The notes under the pieces were generated by a model. That model was given only the letters and a program-made list of their open reading frames with translations, did not search any database and was not told where the DNA came from. From assembly GCF_028679125.1 (NCBI RefSeq), contig NZ_JAJRCG010000002.1, forward strand, positions 186,001 to 250,000: 64,000 nt of DNA, read 5' to 3'. This stretch comes from Methanoregula sp. (GTDB lineage: Archaea > Halobacteriota > Methanomicrobia > Methanomicrobiales > Methanospirillaceae). A program made the position numbers and the translations under genes. Each line of letters begins with the position of its first letter. The stretch's first letter is position 1. Positions 1 to 9,216 of the stretch are shown here, piece by piece.

Positions 1-1
1 C

Positions 2-715
2 GTGCTGCTCAATGCAACCGAGGATTTCCTGTTCCTGATCGACACAACCGGCAGGTTTCTTGCGGCAAACACCTCGCTGGCAAAACAGGCCAATAAGAGC
101 GTCCACGATTTTATCGGGACGGATATCTCGGATCTGGTGGTGCACGGGGTTCTGTCGCCCCGCATGGCAGCGTGGAACCTGAACCGGACCCAGAGAAAAC
201 CGGTCCATTTCCAGGAAGAGTTCAGGAACAACTGGTTCGATACCTCCATCTACCCGGTCACCAATCCCGAGGGGGACGTAGTGCTCTTTGCCGTTTCGAT
301 CAGGAACGTGACGGCAAAGAAGAAAAATGAGGAACAGTCGCGGCAGAACGCGGAGTTCTTCCGGTCATTGATTGAGGATACGTCCGACATTATTGCCATC
401 CTGGACAAGGACGGGACGATCCGGCACGAGAGTCCGTCGATCACCAGAACCCTTGGCTTTGGCCCGGAGGCCCTTGCGGGAAAACCGTTCGCGAGCCTGG
501 TCATGGAGAGCGATGTACCGGCACTGGAGAGGATCATTGAAGAGATCCTCGAGAACCCCTGCATGGTAAAACCGATCCGGCTGCATATGAAGAAACCGGA
601 TGGAACCTCATCGTGCATGGAAGGGATCATCAGCAACCTGTACGGGAACCCGGTCATTGACGGGATCATCCTCAACGGCTGGATTACCGCAGAATCATCC
701 CCCGGCGTCCGGTGA
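2..715 (+). CDS. PAS-domain signalling protein, 5' truncated by window edge
   Basis: Two PAS-like segments (LLNATEDFLFLIDTTGRFLAAN; RSLIEDTSDIIAILDKDGTIRHESPSITRTLGF). ORF begins at the window edge; ends TGA at 715. Confidence 0.85.
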   Translation: MLLNATEDFLFLIDTTGRFLAANTSLAKQANKSVHDFIGTDISDLVVHGVLSPRMAAWNLNRTQRKPVHFQEEFRNNWFDTSIYPVTNPEGDVVLFAVSIRNVTAKKKNEEQSRQNAEFFRSLIEDTSDIIAILDKDGTIRHESPSITRTLGFGPEALAGKPFASLVMESDVPALERIIEEILENPCMVKPIRLHMKKPDGTSSCMEGIISNLYGNPVIDGIILNGWITAESSPGVR

Positions 716-794
716 CCCGCTGCAGTGCGGGGAACGGGAATCCTCCTGGGTTCCCTTCTTAAATAAACCGTGCGACCCTTTTTTATGGTCCTTT

Positions 795-1712
795 TCAGGC
801 ACTCTTCGGGATTGCCCGTATGGACTTTGCGAAGAAAAATCCGACGATGCCAAAGGTGATGATCGGGGATACCCAGAACGGGATGGCAATGCCGAAACTG
901 TCCATGATCATGATGATCCCGAGGAAGAAGATGGAATACATGGCGCCGTTCTTGAGGTAGAGGTACTTCTTGATGTTCTCGACATTCCTGATGGTCAGTT
1001 CCCTGACTACGAACGCTCCCAGGCCGTTTCCGATCAGGATCAGGGGGACTGCCATCGTGAACGCAAATGCCCCGACAACCCCGTCGATGGAGAACGTTGC
1101 ATCGATCACTTCGAGGTAAAAGATCTTGCTCAAGTCCGTCATGTTGCCATGGAGCATCTTCTTCTCGGCCTGCTCGGCATTCTGCCGGAAGCCGTGGACA
1201 ATGAAGAAGGCAGTGGACCCGACCACCGCCCCGAATGCAACCATCGTGTTATAGTCAAGGGCAACCCAGACCAGAGCGGCAAGGATGATGGATACAACCG
1301 CAAAGAACCAGACACCCTTGGATGAAAAGAACCGCTCACCCTTGAGCCCGAAGTTTTTGTCCTCTAAAAAGAGCCAGTGGAAGAAGAGGAATATGAGGAA
1401 CGTGCCCCCGCCCATCAGCAGAATGGGTGCGGACTGCTCGATGGCTGCAATCACCAGCGGATCACTGGAGAACGTTGCCGTCAGTGCACCGATGGGGCCA
1501 AGGGAGGGAGCCGAGAGCCAGACGATCAGCCATGGGAGAAGACCGCGGACCGCAAAGACCGCAAAGACCAGGCCCCAGAGGAGAAACCAGCGTTTTGCAC
1601 GCTCGCTCATCGTGGAGAGCACCTCCGCGTTGATGATGGCATTGTCTATGCTGGTGATGGTCTCGAACAGGCACAGGCCGCCTATGATCAGCACGATGGA
1701 GAGGATGTCCAT
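795..1712 (-). CDS. DUF475/TerC-like integral membrane protein
   Basis: Polytopic membrane protein with N-terminal LFETITSIDNAIINAEVLSTM and SIDGVVGAFAF motifs typical of DUF475. Confidence 0.8.
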   Translation of the reverse strand: MDILSIVLIIGGLCLFETITSIDNAIINAEVLSTMSERAKRWFLLWGLVFAVFAVRGLLPWLIVWLSAPSLGPIGALTATFSSDPLVIAAIEQSAPILLMGGGTFLIFLFFHWLFLEDKNFGLKGERFFSSKGVWFFAVVSIILAALVWVALDYNTMVAFGAVVGSTAFFIVHGFRQNAEQAEKKMLHGNMTDLSKIFYLEVIDATFSIDGVVGAFAFTMAVPLILIGNGLGAFVVRELTIRNVENIKKYLYLKNGAMYSIFFLGIIMIMDSFGIAIPFWVSPIITFGIVGFFFAKSIRAIPKSA

Positions 1713-1853
1713 GAATCAGGATCATATAGTATGTCCCCGGGCATTAACATTTTCAGTGCTCTTCCAGTCCCTTAAGGGGATACCAGGGCCGTCGTAAAAC
1801 CCTAAACCTATTTCTGGTGCCCGGGCAAGAGATATACAACGAGGCCGGACCGT

Positions 1854-2507
1854 ATGGGAGGCGAAGAAATAATTGCCGGATATGGAGATGCCGATCCTGC
1901 ACAGGTCGGCGGAGGGATTCGCCGGATCGCAGAGATGATCCAGTCCGCCCGGACCCGGGGCGAGCTGGGTATCATTCTCTCCCGCGAGGTGCAGGTCTAT
2001 TCCCTTTTTGATCTCCAGATCATCGGCGGAAGGCTCAATGCCGAGATCGAGAACCTGCCCTCCCCCTACCGGGAAGCCGTTGCCCCCCATTTCCGTAACC
2101 AGCTCTTCGGGCAGCATCACCGCCTGCTCTCCCTGTATCACAAAGGGGAATATGACCGTATGACAGATCCCATCCACGATCGGGAACGGTTCGATAAATT
2201 CTGCAGTATGCTGCCGGAGGGCAGCCTCGCGTGGGATGATACCAGCGAGCGCAATCCCTATTTCCGGAACCCGAAGAACCGGCTCTTCTATTACCTGATC
2301 GCCGCGTTCACCATGTTCGTCCTTGAGGAGCCGGGTCACCCGGTGGGCATGCCGTTCCCCGGCGGGTTCAGGGTGGAGCAGCGGGGCAGTGAGTACTATT
2401 GCCTGATCCGGGACAAGGAAAAAGAGATCTTCTATTCCATCTGCAACTTCTGCCCGGCCCGCCAGAGCGAGGAGCCGGGGCAGCCGGCATCGAAAAAACA
2501 GAAATGA
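1854..2507 (+). CDS. UPF0305/DUF2115 family protein
   Basis: C-terminal GMPFPGGFRVE...YYCLIRDKEKEIFYSICNFCPARQ resembles the methanogen UPF0305 family. Confidence 0.7.
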   Translation: MGGEEIIAGYGDADPAQVGGGIRRIAEMIQSARTRGELGIILSREVQVYSLFDLQIIGGRLNAEIENLPSPYREAVAPHFRNQLFGQHHRLLSLYHKGEYDRMTDPIHDRERFDKFCSMLPEGSLAWDDTSERNPYFRNPKNRLFYYLIAAFTMFVLEEPGHPVGMPFPGGFRVEQRGSEYYCLIRDKEKEIFYSICNFCPARQSEEPGQPASKKQK

Positions 2508-2619
2508 TCGTATATTGCTGCTGCTCTTCACCATCGCTGGAATCGTGGTCGAAAACATGCGAAGCCGAGCTGGTCAATAGCAGAGAAAGCATATCTTGCC
2601 CCATTCAAGAGATGTACCT

Positions 2620-2961
2620 ATGACTGAAAAACGCGGGCTCCTTTACACCCTCGCCCTCTTCAAACAGCGCTATGCCCGGGGATCTTCCTGGACCCAGATC
2701 GTGCTAAACTTCGGTATCATCACCGCGAACGCGAAACTCTTTGAGGACTTCTTCCTCATCCATTTCGGGTTGAACCTTCCCGAGGTTATCGTCCTCTCGG
2801 TGCCCTGCTACATCATCATCTGTTATATCATCGGGCACTTCGATGAGAAGAGCGGGTTCTGGCAGATCGAGAATAACCTGAACTACCGTGTCGCGCCCTA
2901 CTCCGAAGAGATGCTGACAACGATACGTGAGATCAAGGATACCCTGAAGAAGAACGATTGA
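2620..2961 (+). CDS. Hypothetical membrane-associated protein
   Basis: 114-aa ORF from ATG at 2620 with a hydrophobic segment (LPEVIVLSVPCYIIICYIIGHF). Confidence 0.6.
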   Translation: MTEKRGLLYTLALFKQRYARGSSWTQIVLNFGIITANAKLFEDFFLIHFGLNLPEVIVLSVPCYIIICYIIGHFDEKSGFWQIENNLNYRVAPYSEEMLTTIREIKDTLKKND

Positions 2962-3045
2962 GCGATCTCCCCGTACATGCACGCGTCCAGAATCCCCGAA
3001 CCGGTAATGGAGGAAGATATGCGAAAAAGAGGATACTATTCTTTT

Positions 3046-3309
3046 TTAGTCCAGCGGGATGGTCTCCAGCTGCGACACGAGCTCCCAGATCCGGGTCCGC
3101 GCATGGATGGGCATATTGGGATCATTGGAAATTTCATCGATTTTCGAGATGGCTTCTGCGGCGCGCAGCCCCATTGCCTTGGTGTTGTTTTGGAGCAGCA
3201 CCCTTGTCTCATCGGCGACCCGCCGGATATTTCTCGGTATTGAACTGTCCTCCTGAATGTGCTGCAGCATCAGGATACAGTTTTCCATTGTTTTTTCTGC
3301 ATTTGCCAT
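3046..3309 (-). CDS. UPF0147 family protein
   Basis: [39 protein letters not shown]...[25 protein letters not shown] matches the archaeal UPF0147 pattern. Confidence 0.85.
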   Translation of the reverse strand: MANAEKTMENCILMLQHIQEDSSIPRNIRRVADETRVLLQNNTKAMGLRAAEAISKIDEISNDPNMPIHARTRIWELVSQLETIPLD

Positions 3310-3387
3310 GGTAGTGCCTACCTTGTACCTGTAGTTAATATGCGGAACCGGCATATATAGTTTAAATAACAATCAGACGGTGACCTG

Positions 3388-3840
3388 ATGACTTCACGAA
3401 AAGAAGACGAAATTATGGCTGAATGCCTCCTCAAGGGAGGAAAAATGCTCGAAAAGAGCTGCAAGACCTGCGGGTGCCCGCTCTTTGAAGTCAAGGGCAA
3501 GACACTCTGTATCGTCTGTGCAGAGAATGAAAATGCAAAGAAAGCGGCGGCGCCCGTTGCGCATGCACATGCCGGCCATGAACACGGCTGCGGGTGCGGG
3601 GAAGAGCACGGGACGCATCACCACGAACACGACGATGAGTGTGGATGCGGCGTGGATCACGATGAGGATACCTGCACCTGCGGCGACGAAGAGGGCGGGC
3701 TCCTTGCAGAAGAGATCGCAATGACGATCCACGCGCTCTGCGAGCGGATCCACAATGAGAAGGATCCGGAGAATGTCCTTGCCCTTATGCAAGCCGTGAA
3801 GGCCGGGACCGAGTCGCTCGAGATTCTGTGCAGGTTATAG
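3388..3840 (+). CDS. p27 autoantigen (Sjogren/scleroderma)-type zinc-ribbon protein with His/Cys-rich insertion
   Basis: N-terminal MAECLLKGGKMLEKSCKTCGCPLFEVKGKTLCIVCAE; then HAHAGHEHGCGCGEEHGTHHHEHDDECGCGVDHDEDTCTCG. Confidence 0.8.
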   Translation: MTSRKEDEIMAECLLKGGKMLEKSCKTCGCPLFEVKGKTLCIVCAENENAKKAAAPVAHAHAGHEHGCGCGEEHGTHHHEHDDECGCGVDHDEDTCTCGDEEGGLLAEEIAMTIHALCERIHNEKDPENVLALMQAVKAGTESLEILCRL

Positions 3841-3995
3841 GGATATTCCCTGTACCCTTTTGCTTTTTTCCCGTTTCTTTAAAGTTCCCCGTTGTCGGTG
3901 ATTTCACCCGCAGGATTCCCGGTCCGGGCTACCGCCAGAGCGGGGATGGTTGCGGCAGGGCCCGGATTGCATCCGGTATCGCTGGTTTTTAATCC

Positions 3996-5249
3996 ATGAC
4001 CCCCGGAACTGACTTGTACATGCCCCTGGATCAGAACGTGACGGATGTGCGATCAAGGCCTGATCGTATCCTGGTGTTCTATCTCTCCCTGATCGGGTTC
4101 TTTGCGATCTTCTCGACCACCCTCTCGAAAAATCCCGTGCTCCCCCTCTTTGTCCAGGCACTTGGCGGCGGGGATACGCTTCTTGGTCTCATCGCTGCTG
4201 TTTCCCCGCTCGCCGGCATCCTGTTCTCTTTTCCTGTAGGTGTAATATCGGATCGCCTCGGGAGACGGCGCCTGCTGGTCATTGCCGGCCTGGTCTTCCT
4301 GACAGCACCCTTGTTGTATCTCCTCATCACCGACCCGCTCTGGCTGATCCCGATCCGGTTTTTCCACGGCACGGCCACTGCAATTCTCGGACCCGTTGTC
4401 TCCGCCATCATTGCCGAACGGTTCCCGGCAACAAAGGGCGAGATGCTCGGCAGGTATTCTTCTGCAACTCTCATCGGCCGGACACTCGCCCCTCTTGCGG
4501 GAGGTATCATCCTCTCGGTTTTCATGTTCATGCCCGGCCTTTTCCCGTACCGGATGGTATACATTGTCGCGGCTCTTGCTGCGGTTCCCGTAATGTACCT
4601 GATCCTCCGGTACCGCGAGGAGAAGCCCGGCTTGCTGGATCTCCCGGGTTTTTCGGTGTTCAAAGAGAGCCTCGTCACATTCGTTGCCAACCGGAGCCTG
4701 AGGGCGACCGCGATGGCTGACATGGCGACCTACTTTGCCTTCGGTGCCTTTGAGACCTTCCTGCCGGTCTATCTCTTCTCCCTTCACTTCGAAGCCTGGC
4801 AGATCGGCGTCATCTTTGCAGTCCAGGTTTTGATCATCGCCGCAACAAAGCCATTCTTTGGCAGGATCGCGGACCGTGTCGACAAACGTTACCAGATTAT
4901 TGTCGGTCTCCTCGTTACGGGAGGTTCGGTTGCTGCGGTCCCCGTTGTTACGGGCTTTGTGATGATTCTTGCCGTGAGTGCCGCGTTCGGGCTCGGGATG
5001 TCGTTGTCCACCGTGGCGACCAGCGCCTACATTGCCGATGTTGCAAAAAAAGAGGAGATCGGCGCCTCGATGGGAGCCCTCTCGGCCATCATGGATATCG
5101 GGCATTCGGCCGGGCCGCTCGTCACCGGTATCATCATTTCGCTTGCCGGTTATTCCTCGGGTTTCTTTGCAGGATTTGTGCTTGCTCTGGCAGCAGCCGG
5201 GATCTTTTTGGTGTCAGTGAAGGACCGGAGCGGGAAAATTATCGGTTAA
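3996..5249 (+). CDS. Major facilitator superfamily transporter
   Basis: 12-TM pattern; MFS motif A-like GVISDRLGRRRLLVIAG. Confidence 0.9.
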   Translation: MTPGTDLYMPLDQNVTDVRSRPDRILVFYLSLIGFFAIFSTTLSKNPVLPLFVQALGGGDTLLGLIAAVSPLAGILFSFPVGVISDRLGRRRLLVIAGLVFLTAPLLYLLITDPLWLIPIRFFHGTATAILGPVVSAIIAERFPATKGEMLGRYSSATLIGRTLAPLAGGIILSVFMFMPGLFPYRMVYIVAALAAVPVMYLILRYREEKPGLLDLPGFSVFKESLVTFVANRSLRATAMADMATYFAFGAFETFLPVYLFSLHFEAWQIGVIFAVQVLIIAATKPFFGRIADRVDKRYQIIVGLLVTGGSVAAVPVVTGFVMILAVSAAFGLGMSLSTVATSAYIADVAKKEEIGASMGALSAIMDIGHSAGPLVTGIIISLAGYSSGFFAGFVLALAAAGIFLVSVKDRSGKIIG

Positions 5250-5250
5250 G

Positions 5251-5672
5251 GTGGGGGGGGTCTGCCGCAGACCCCCCTCTCCAAACGTGGGATGTACGCA
5301 GTATTGCACACCAAATTCTGCATCCATTTCAGTATGTTTCCGGTGTGAGTGGGTTGTGGAAGGACTACCCAGAAATGATCAGGGGGATCTGATCCAGCCA
5401 AAGGGGGGAGGGGTCTCGCGGATACCCTCCCACCCCCATGCAGGTGGGGGTCTCTTGTGTTTTAAAAAAATATGGAGGGGGGGTATGGTGGAGACCCCCC
5501 TCTCCAAAAGTGGGATGTACGCAATATTGCACACCAAATTCCACATCCATTTCAGTATGCTTCCGGTGCGAGAGGGTTGTGGAAGGGCTACCCAGAAATG
5601 ATCAGGGGAGGTCTCCTGTGTTTTGAAAAAAAGTGGAGGGGGGTATGGTGGAGACCCCCCCTCCATTTTTAT
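5251..5672. repeat. Two tandem diverged copies (about 223-bp period) of a G-rich intergenic repeat with hairpins
   Basis: CTCCAAA..TGGGATGTACGCA.TATTGCACACCAAATTC..CATCCATTTCAGTATG.TTCCGGTG.GAG at 5277-5350 recurs from about 5501; the 24-nt core is at 5288-5311 and, with one mismatch, 5511-5534. GGGGGGGTCTGCCGCAGACCCCCC hairpin at about 5253-5276. Confidence 0.85.
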
Positions 5673-7910
5673 TCAGGTGTATTCCTTCCGGCAGATCTCG
5701 AATATCTTCTCCGCGGTCTTCTCCCCAATCCCCTTCACCGCAGCAAGTTCCCCCTGCGATGCGTTCACAATCGCCTGCACCGAACCGAAGTGCGAAAGCA
5801 GCAGCCGGGCATTCTTCATCCCGATCTCCGGGAAAGCGGAAATGATGTATTCCTGCTCCTCCTTCTGGGAGCGGTAGGACTTGTGCGGGTGGACCTTGCG
5901 CTCGCCCCGTTCGCTCTCCTCACGTTTTGCCAGGACGAAGAGCATCTGGGCGGTGTCCTGCTCGTCCTTTGTGTAGATCAGGGAGATTCCCATGTCAACC
6001 GTGATCGCGGCAAGCACGCCGCGGATTGCATTCGGGTGGATGTCCCGCTGGGTGAAGAGATCGCCACCTTCGATGATCAGGACCGGTCGCGGCACTGCCT
6101 CGGCCATCACCTTGAGCTGCCCGAGGAGGTCGCGTTCGATGAGCGTGTCCACAAAGTCCCGTGCGGTCTTACGCTCGATGAGGATCCGGTCGCCGATAGC
6201 ATAATCCCCATGGGGGAGGCGTTCGAGCCGGATCATCATGTCCATACCAGAGAGGACCTCGACCACTTTCGACGAGGTCTCGCGGTCGTCGATCACGATC
6301 TTCGGCCCCGGCACGGCGAACTCCCCGATACTGGCCTGTTCAGAAGGAAGCGGTTTTGGCACGGATGCAAGCGAATTGCCAATCGTCCGCATGCTCTTGT
6401 GCATCATCTTCTCCTTTGTCACGCTGACATGGCTGAAGACCTCATCGGAGGTTCCCCTGGTTACGAGTACGACAACTCTTCCCGCACCCGAGCGTCCCGT
6501 CCGGCCCTTGCGCTGGATGGAGCGGATCTCGGAGGGGACCGCTTCGTAAAAGATCACGAGATCGGTTGAGGGGACATCCAGTCCTTCTTCTCCGACAGAG
6601 GTTGCGACGAGCACTTTGAACTCCCCTTCGCGGAACCGGGTCAGGGCCGCGATCTGCTTCTTCTGGGAGAGCCCTTTCTCCGCATCCTTCGTCGCCTGCC
6701 CGACGAAACGCTCGCTCACGATCCCGTGTTTCGCAAGGAAATCCACGAGGAGCTGCACGGTGTCCCGGTACGTGGCGAAGAGGATGATCCGGCTGTCCGG
6801 TGATGCTTCGAGCTGTTCGCGAACAAGGCCGAGAACTACCCCGGGTTTCGGGTGGAGCTCGTGCGTCCACTCAACGGATCGGGCGAAGAGTTCGCGGAAC
6901 GATGCATCCTGTGCAAGGCGCTGGCTTGCCTTGCTGCCCCCCGGACCCGTGCCTTCGGCAACGAGCTTCGCAAGATATCCTTTGAGCACCTCGCTCCCCT
7001 GCGATTCGGCAAGGGTGACCGCGTGCTTCAGTTTCATGCACTCCGCGTATACGGATGCCGCGGAGTATCCCGCAGGATCGCGGTTTGCGATCCGCTGCTG
7101 GATCTGGGCATTGATCGCGTTGAGCTCCTTCATGCTGAGTTTCTCGCGTTTCGGCACGGTGAAGTGGAGCGAAGCGAGCAGGGCCAGGCGGTCCTCGATG
7201 AGGCTGTTGATGGTCTGGATCGCAGCCTTGAGATCCGGCGGGAGATCGATCGGGATGTAATCGAGATCGCGTTCGAAGACGTACGGCCTGACATCCGGGT
7301 CGTTCTCGGTGCGGGTCTCGACATGTTCTATCCCGAGGTTTGCGCAGACCTCCTGCACCTTCTCCTGCACTCCCCCGGGGGATGCGGTCATGGCGAGAAG
7401 GAGTGGTTTGTCGGCAGTTGCAAGGTAGCGCTGGGCGAGGAAGACATAGGCATAATTCCCCACGGCCCGGTGGCACTCGTCCACGATGAGCAGGGAGACA
7501 TCCGCGAGGGTGTAGCGCCCGGCAATGAGATCGTTCTTGATCACCTGGGGGGTGGCGAGGATAACGGAAGCCCGGTTCCAGTCGGCAGTCCGCTCATCCG
7601 GAGGGGCCTCGCCGGTGAACATGACAAACGGCGAGGCCTCTGAACCTTCGGGGCTCTTGGCAAGCAGGTAGCGCTCGAAATAGCGTAGGTGCTGCTCCAC
7701 GAGCGGTTTTGTCGGGGCGAGCATGAGCACCCGGCCTCCTTCGTTGTAGAGCCGGGACGCGGCTACAAGCAGGGCAACGGCGGTCTTGCCAAGCCCGGTC
7801 GGGAGAATAACCATCGTGTTCCCGTCGAGCGCCTTCATCGCGACCGAGAGCTGGTACTCCCGCTTCTCAATCGAGTCCGGTTTCACCATGGGGTGGCTGA
7901 TGAAGGTCAT
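5673..7910 (-). CDS. hef: Hef: SF2 helicase fused to XPF/ERCC4 nuclease and HhH
   Basis: Walker A LPTGLGKTAVAL, DECH box, ERCC4 signature IVIDDRETSSKV...LIERKTARDFVDTLIERDL, C-terminal HhH (AVKGIGEKTAEKIFEI). Confidence 0.95.
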   Translation of the reverse strand: MTFISHPMVKPDSIEKREYQLSVAMKALDGNTMVILPTGLGKTAVALLVAASRLYNEGGRVLMLAPTKPLVEQHLRYFERYLLAKSPEGSEASPFVMFTGEAPPDERTADWNRASVILATPQVIKNDLIAGRYTLADVSLLIVDECHRAVGNYAYVFLAQRYLATADKPLLLAMTASPGGVQEKVQEVCANLGIEHVETRTENDPDVRPYVFERDLDYIPIDLPPDLKAAIQTINSLIEDRLALLASLHFTVPKREKLSMKELNAINAQIQQRIANRDPAGYSAASVYAECMKLKHAVTLAESQGSEVLKGYLAKLVAEGTGPGGSKASQRLAQDASFRELFARSVEWTHELHPKPGVVLGLVREQLEASPDSRIILFATYRDTVQLLVDFLAKHGIVSERFVGQATKDAEKGLSQKKQIAALTRFREGEFKVLVATSVGEEGLDVPSTDLVIFYEAVPSEIRSIQRKGRTGRSGAGRVVVLVTRGTSDEVFSHVSVTKEKMMHKSMRTIGNSLASVPKPLPSEQASIGEFAVPGPKIVIDDRETSSKVVEVLSGMDMMIRLERLPHGDYAIGDRILIERKTARDFVDTLIERDLLGQLKVMAEAVPRPVLIIEGGDLFTQRDIHPNAIRGVLAAITVDMGISLIYTKDEQDTAQMLFVLAKREESERGERKVHPHKSYRSQKEEQEYIISAFPEIGMKNARLLLSHFGSVQAIVNASQGELAAVKGIGEKTAEKIFEICRKEYT

Positions 7911-8139
7911 GTAACTGGTGAGAGATTTGGTGTGCTTGGGTAATATAGGAAATTGTGAGCGGGAAAAGAATTCAAGACTTTACGGTTGTCACACTCTGGA
8001 ATAATGAGGGCTCCCCGCCTCAGGGCCTCTCCGAGGCACAGCGGGGCAATTACCTCTTGGATTAAGGGATAGTTGATGGCGTCACTTTGTCAACGTCTAC
8101 CAAAGTCCGCGACAAAAAATATTTGAACCCCTTTTTTTG

Positions 8140-8637
8140 TTACAGAGATTTTGGAAGATGTGATGATAGAAACGCTACCCACTGCTCTATACATTCTTTT
8201 GCCAAATCGATCACTTTCATCTGATTTCCATTCTCTAAAGTTATTAATAGTCCCAGTCCGACTTTCTCTCCCGATACTGTCACATATTCACGCATTCTGA
8301 AATCTTCACCACTTCTCGGGTTTCGTTTATCATCGATTCCAAAATGCTTCGTACCGTTAGCGATATCGGCGCAAATTGAGAGTGAAGGTGTTTGATTAAT
8401 AAATGCCTCAATCTCCCGTCTGGGAATATCTGTTTCCTTAATGATGTAGTCCATTAGGTGATAACAGAAGATGAAAAAAACAAGAAATTCATCGACGCTC
8501 ATTTCAAGAGAAATTGGTCCTTTTTGTTCACCGGAATCCAATTCACATATTCGGTTATACCATCGTTCAACTCGTTCTGTATGAATGTGTAAACCTTCAT
8601 TCTTCGGAAGATGTCCCATTAACGGCATTTGAATCAC
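8140..8637 (-). CDS. Hypothetical protein (AT-rich accessory gene)
   Basis: 165-aa ORF, AT-rich relative to surroundings; contains FFIFCYHLMDYI...SICADIANGTKHF. Confidence 0.65.
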   Translation of the reverse strand: MIQMPLMGHLPKNEGLHIHTERVERWYNRICELDSGEQKGPISLEMSVDEFLVFFIFCYHLMDYIIKETDIPRREIEAFINQTPSLSICADIANGTKHFGIDDKRNPRSGEDFRMREYVTVSGEKVGLGLLITLENGNQMKVIDLAKECIEQWVAFLSSHLPKSL

Positions 8638-8654
8638 TTAGTTCGATTGATTTT

Positions 8655-8999
8655 TTACGGAATATCGCGGATATCTTCTCGTGCTATCTCTTTGCCATCG
8701 GTATTCCTCGTGAGAACGATCACTGCTCTAGAACCCCTCGTCAGAGATGTTGGTAGCGAGTCGAAGACAACCGGATGACCTTTTTTTAGCGTTAAAATTC
8801 CTTCTGGAAAAGGTAAAATGTAGTTATCCACTTGACCCGGAAACATTAGTGTCATTGTTACTTCTGAAGCACTAATCGTCTCTCCCTCGTTTGATATTGA
8901 AAGAATTAGTTGGCTGAAACCGTGACCGTTAGCTGTCATTGGGTGCCGTATTCTCTCTAATACCACATCGATCTTGAATTCATCTGAACATTGAGGCAT
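8655..8999 (-). CDS. Hypothetical protein (AT-rich accessory gene)
   Basis: 114-aa ORF directly upstream of 8140..8637 on the same strand, similar AT-rich composition. Confidence 0.6.
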   Translation of the reverse strand: MPQCSDEFKIDVVLERIRHPMTANGHGFSQLILSISNEGETISASEVTMTLMFPGQVDNYILPFPEGILTLKKGHPVVFDSLPTSLTRGSRAVIVLTRNTDGKEIAREDIRDIP

Positions 9000-9097
9000 A
9001 TAAGTAGCGCATTTTCATTGTCGTATCATAGCCTTGTCGGATACGTGGTGTGAAAGTATTGTTGATCCGTGAATTGAATGGTGTTTGATCCGCCGCG

Positions 9098-9168
9098 GGG
9101 GCGCCCCTTCGGGGGCGGCGGCGTCCATCGCTAATGGGGGTATGGGGGCATCAGCCCCCATTATCATT
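9098..9168. terminator. Two GC-rich hairpins downstream of glyS
   Basis: GGGGGCGCCCCTTCGGGGGCG and TGGGGGCATCAGCCCCCA just past the glyS stop codon. Confidence 0.45.
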
Positions 9169-9216
9169 CAGAGCATTAGCCTCTGAAAAATCGTATGGGA
9201 AAAAAGTATTGAGATA

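Noticed and set aside
4053-5105. 350-aa minus-strand ORF opposite the MFS gene
   Set aside because: Charged low-complexity shadow of transmembrane codons.
5251-5672. Possible CRISPR array
   Set aside because: Only two long diverged units about 223 bp apart, no short regular repeats or spacers, no cas genes.
5472-6569. 365-aa plus-strand ORF overlapping hef
   Set aside because: Antisense to a clear Hef coding region and the G-rich repeat; low-complexity His/Arg/Pro composition typical of shadow ORFs in GC-rich genes.
8006-8056. Candidate tRNA
   Set aside because: Stem-loop does not fit a cloverleaf and lacks T-arm and anticodon-arm signatures.
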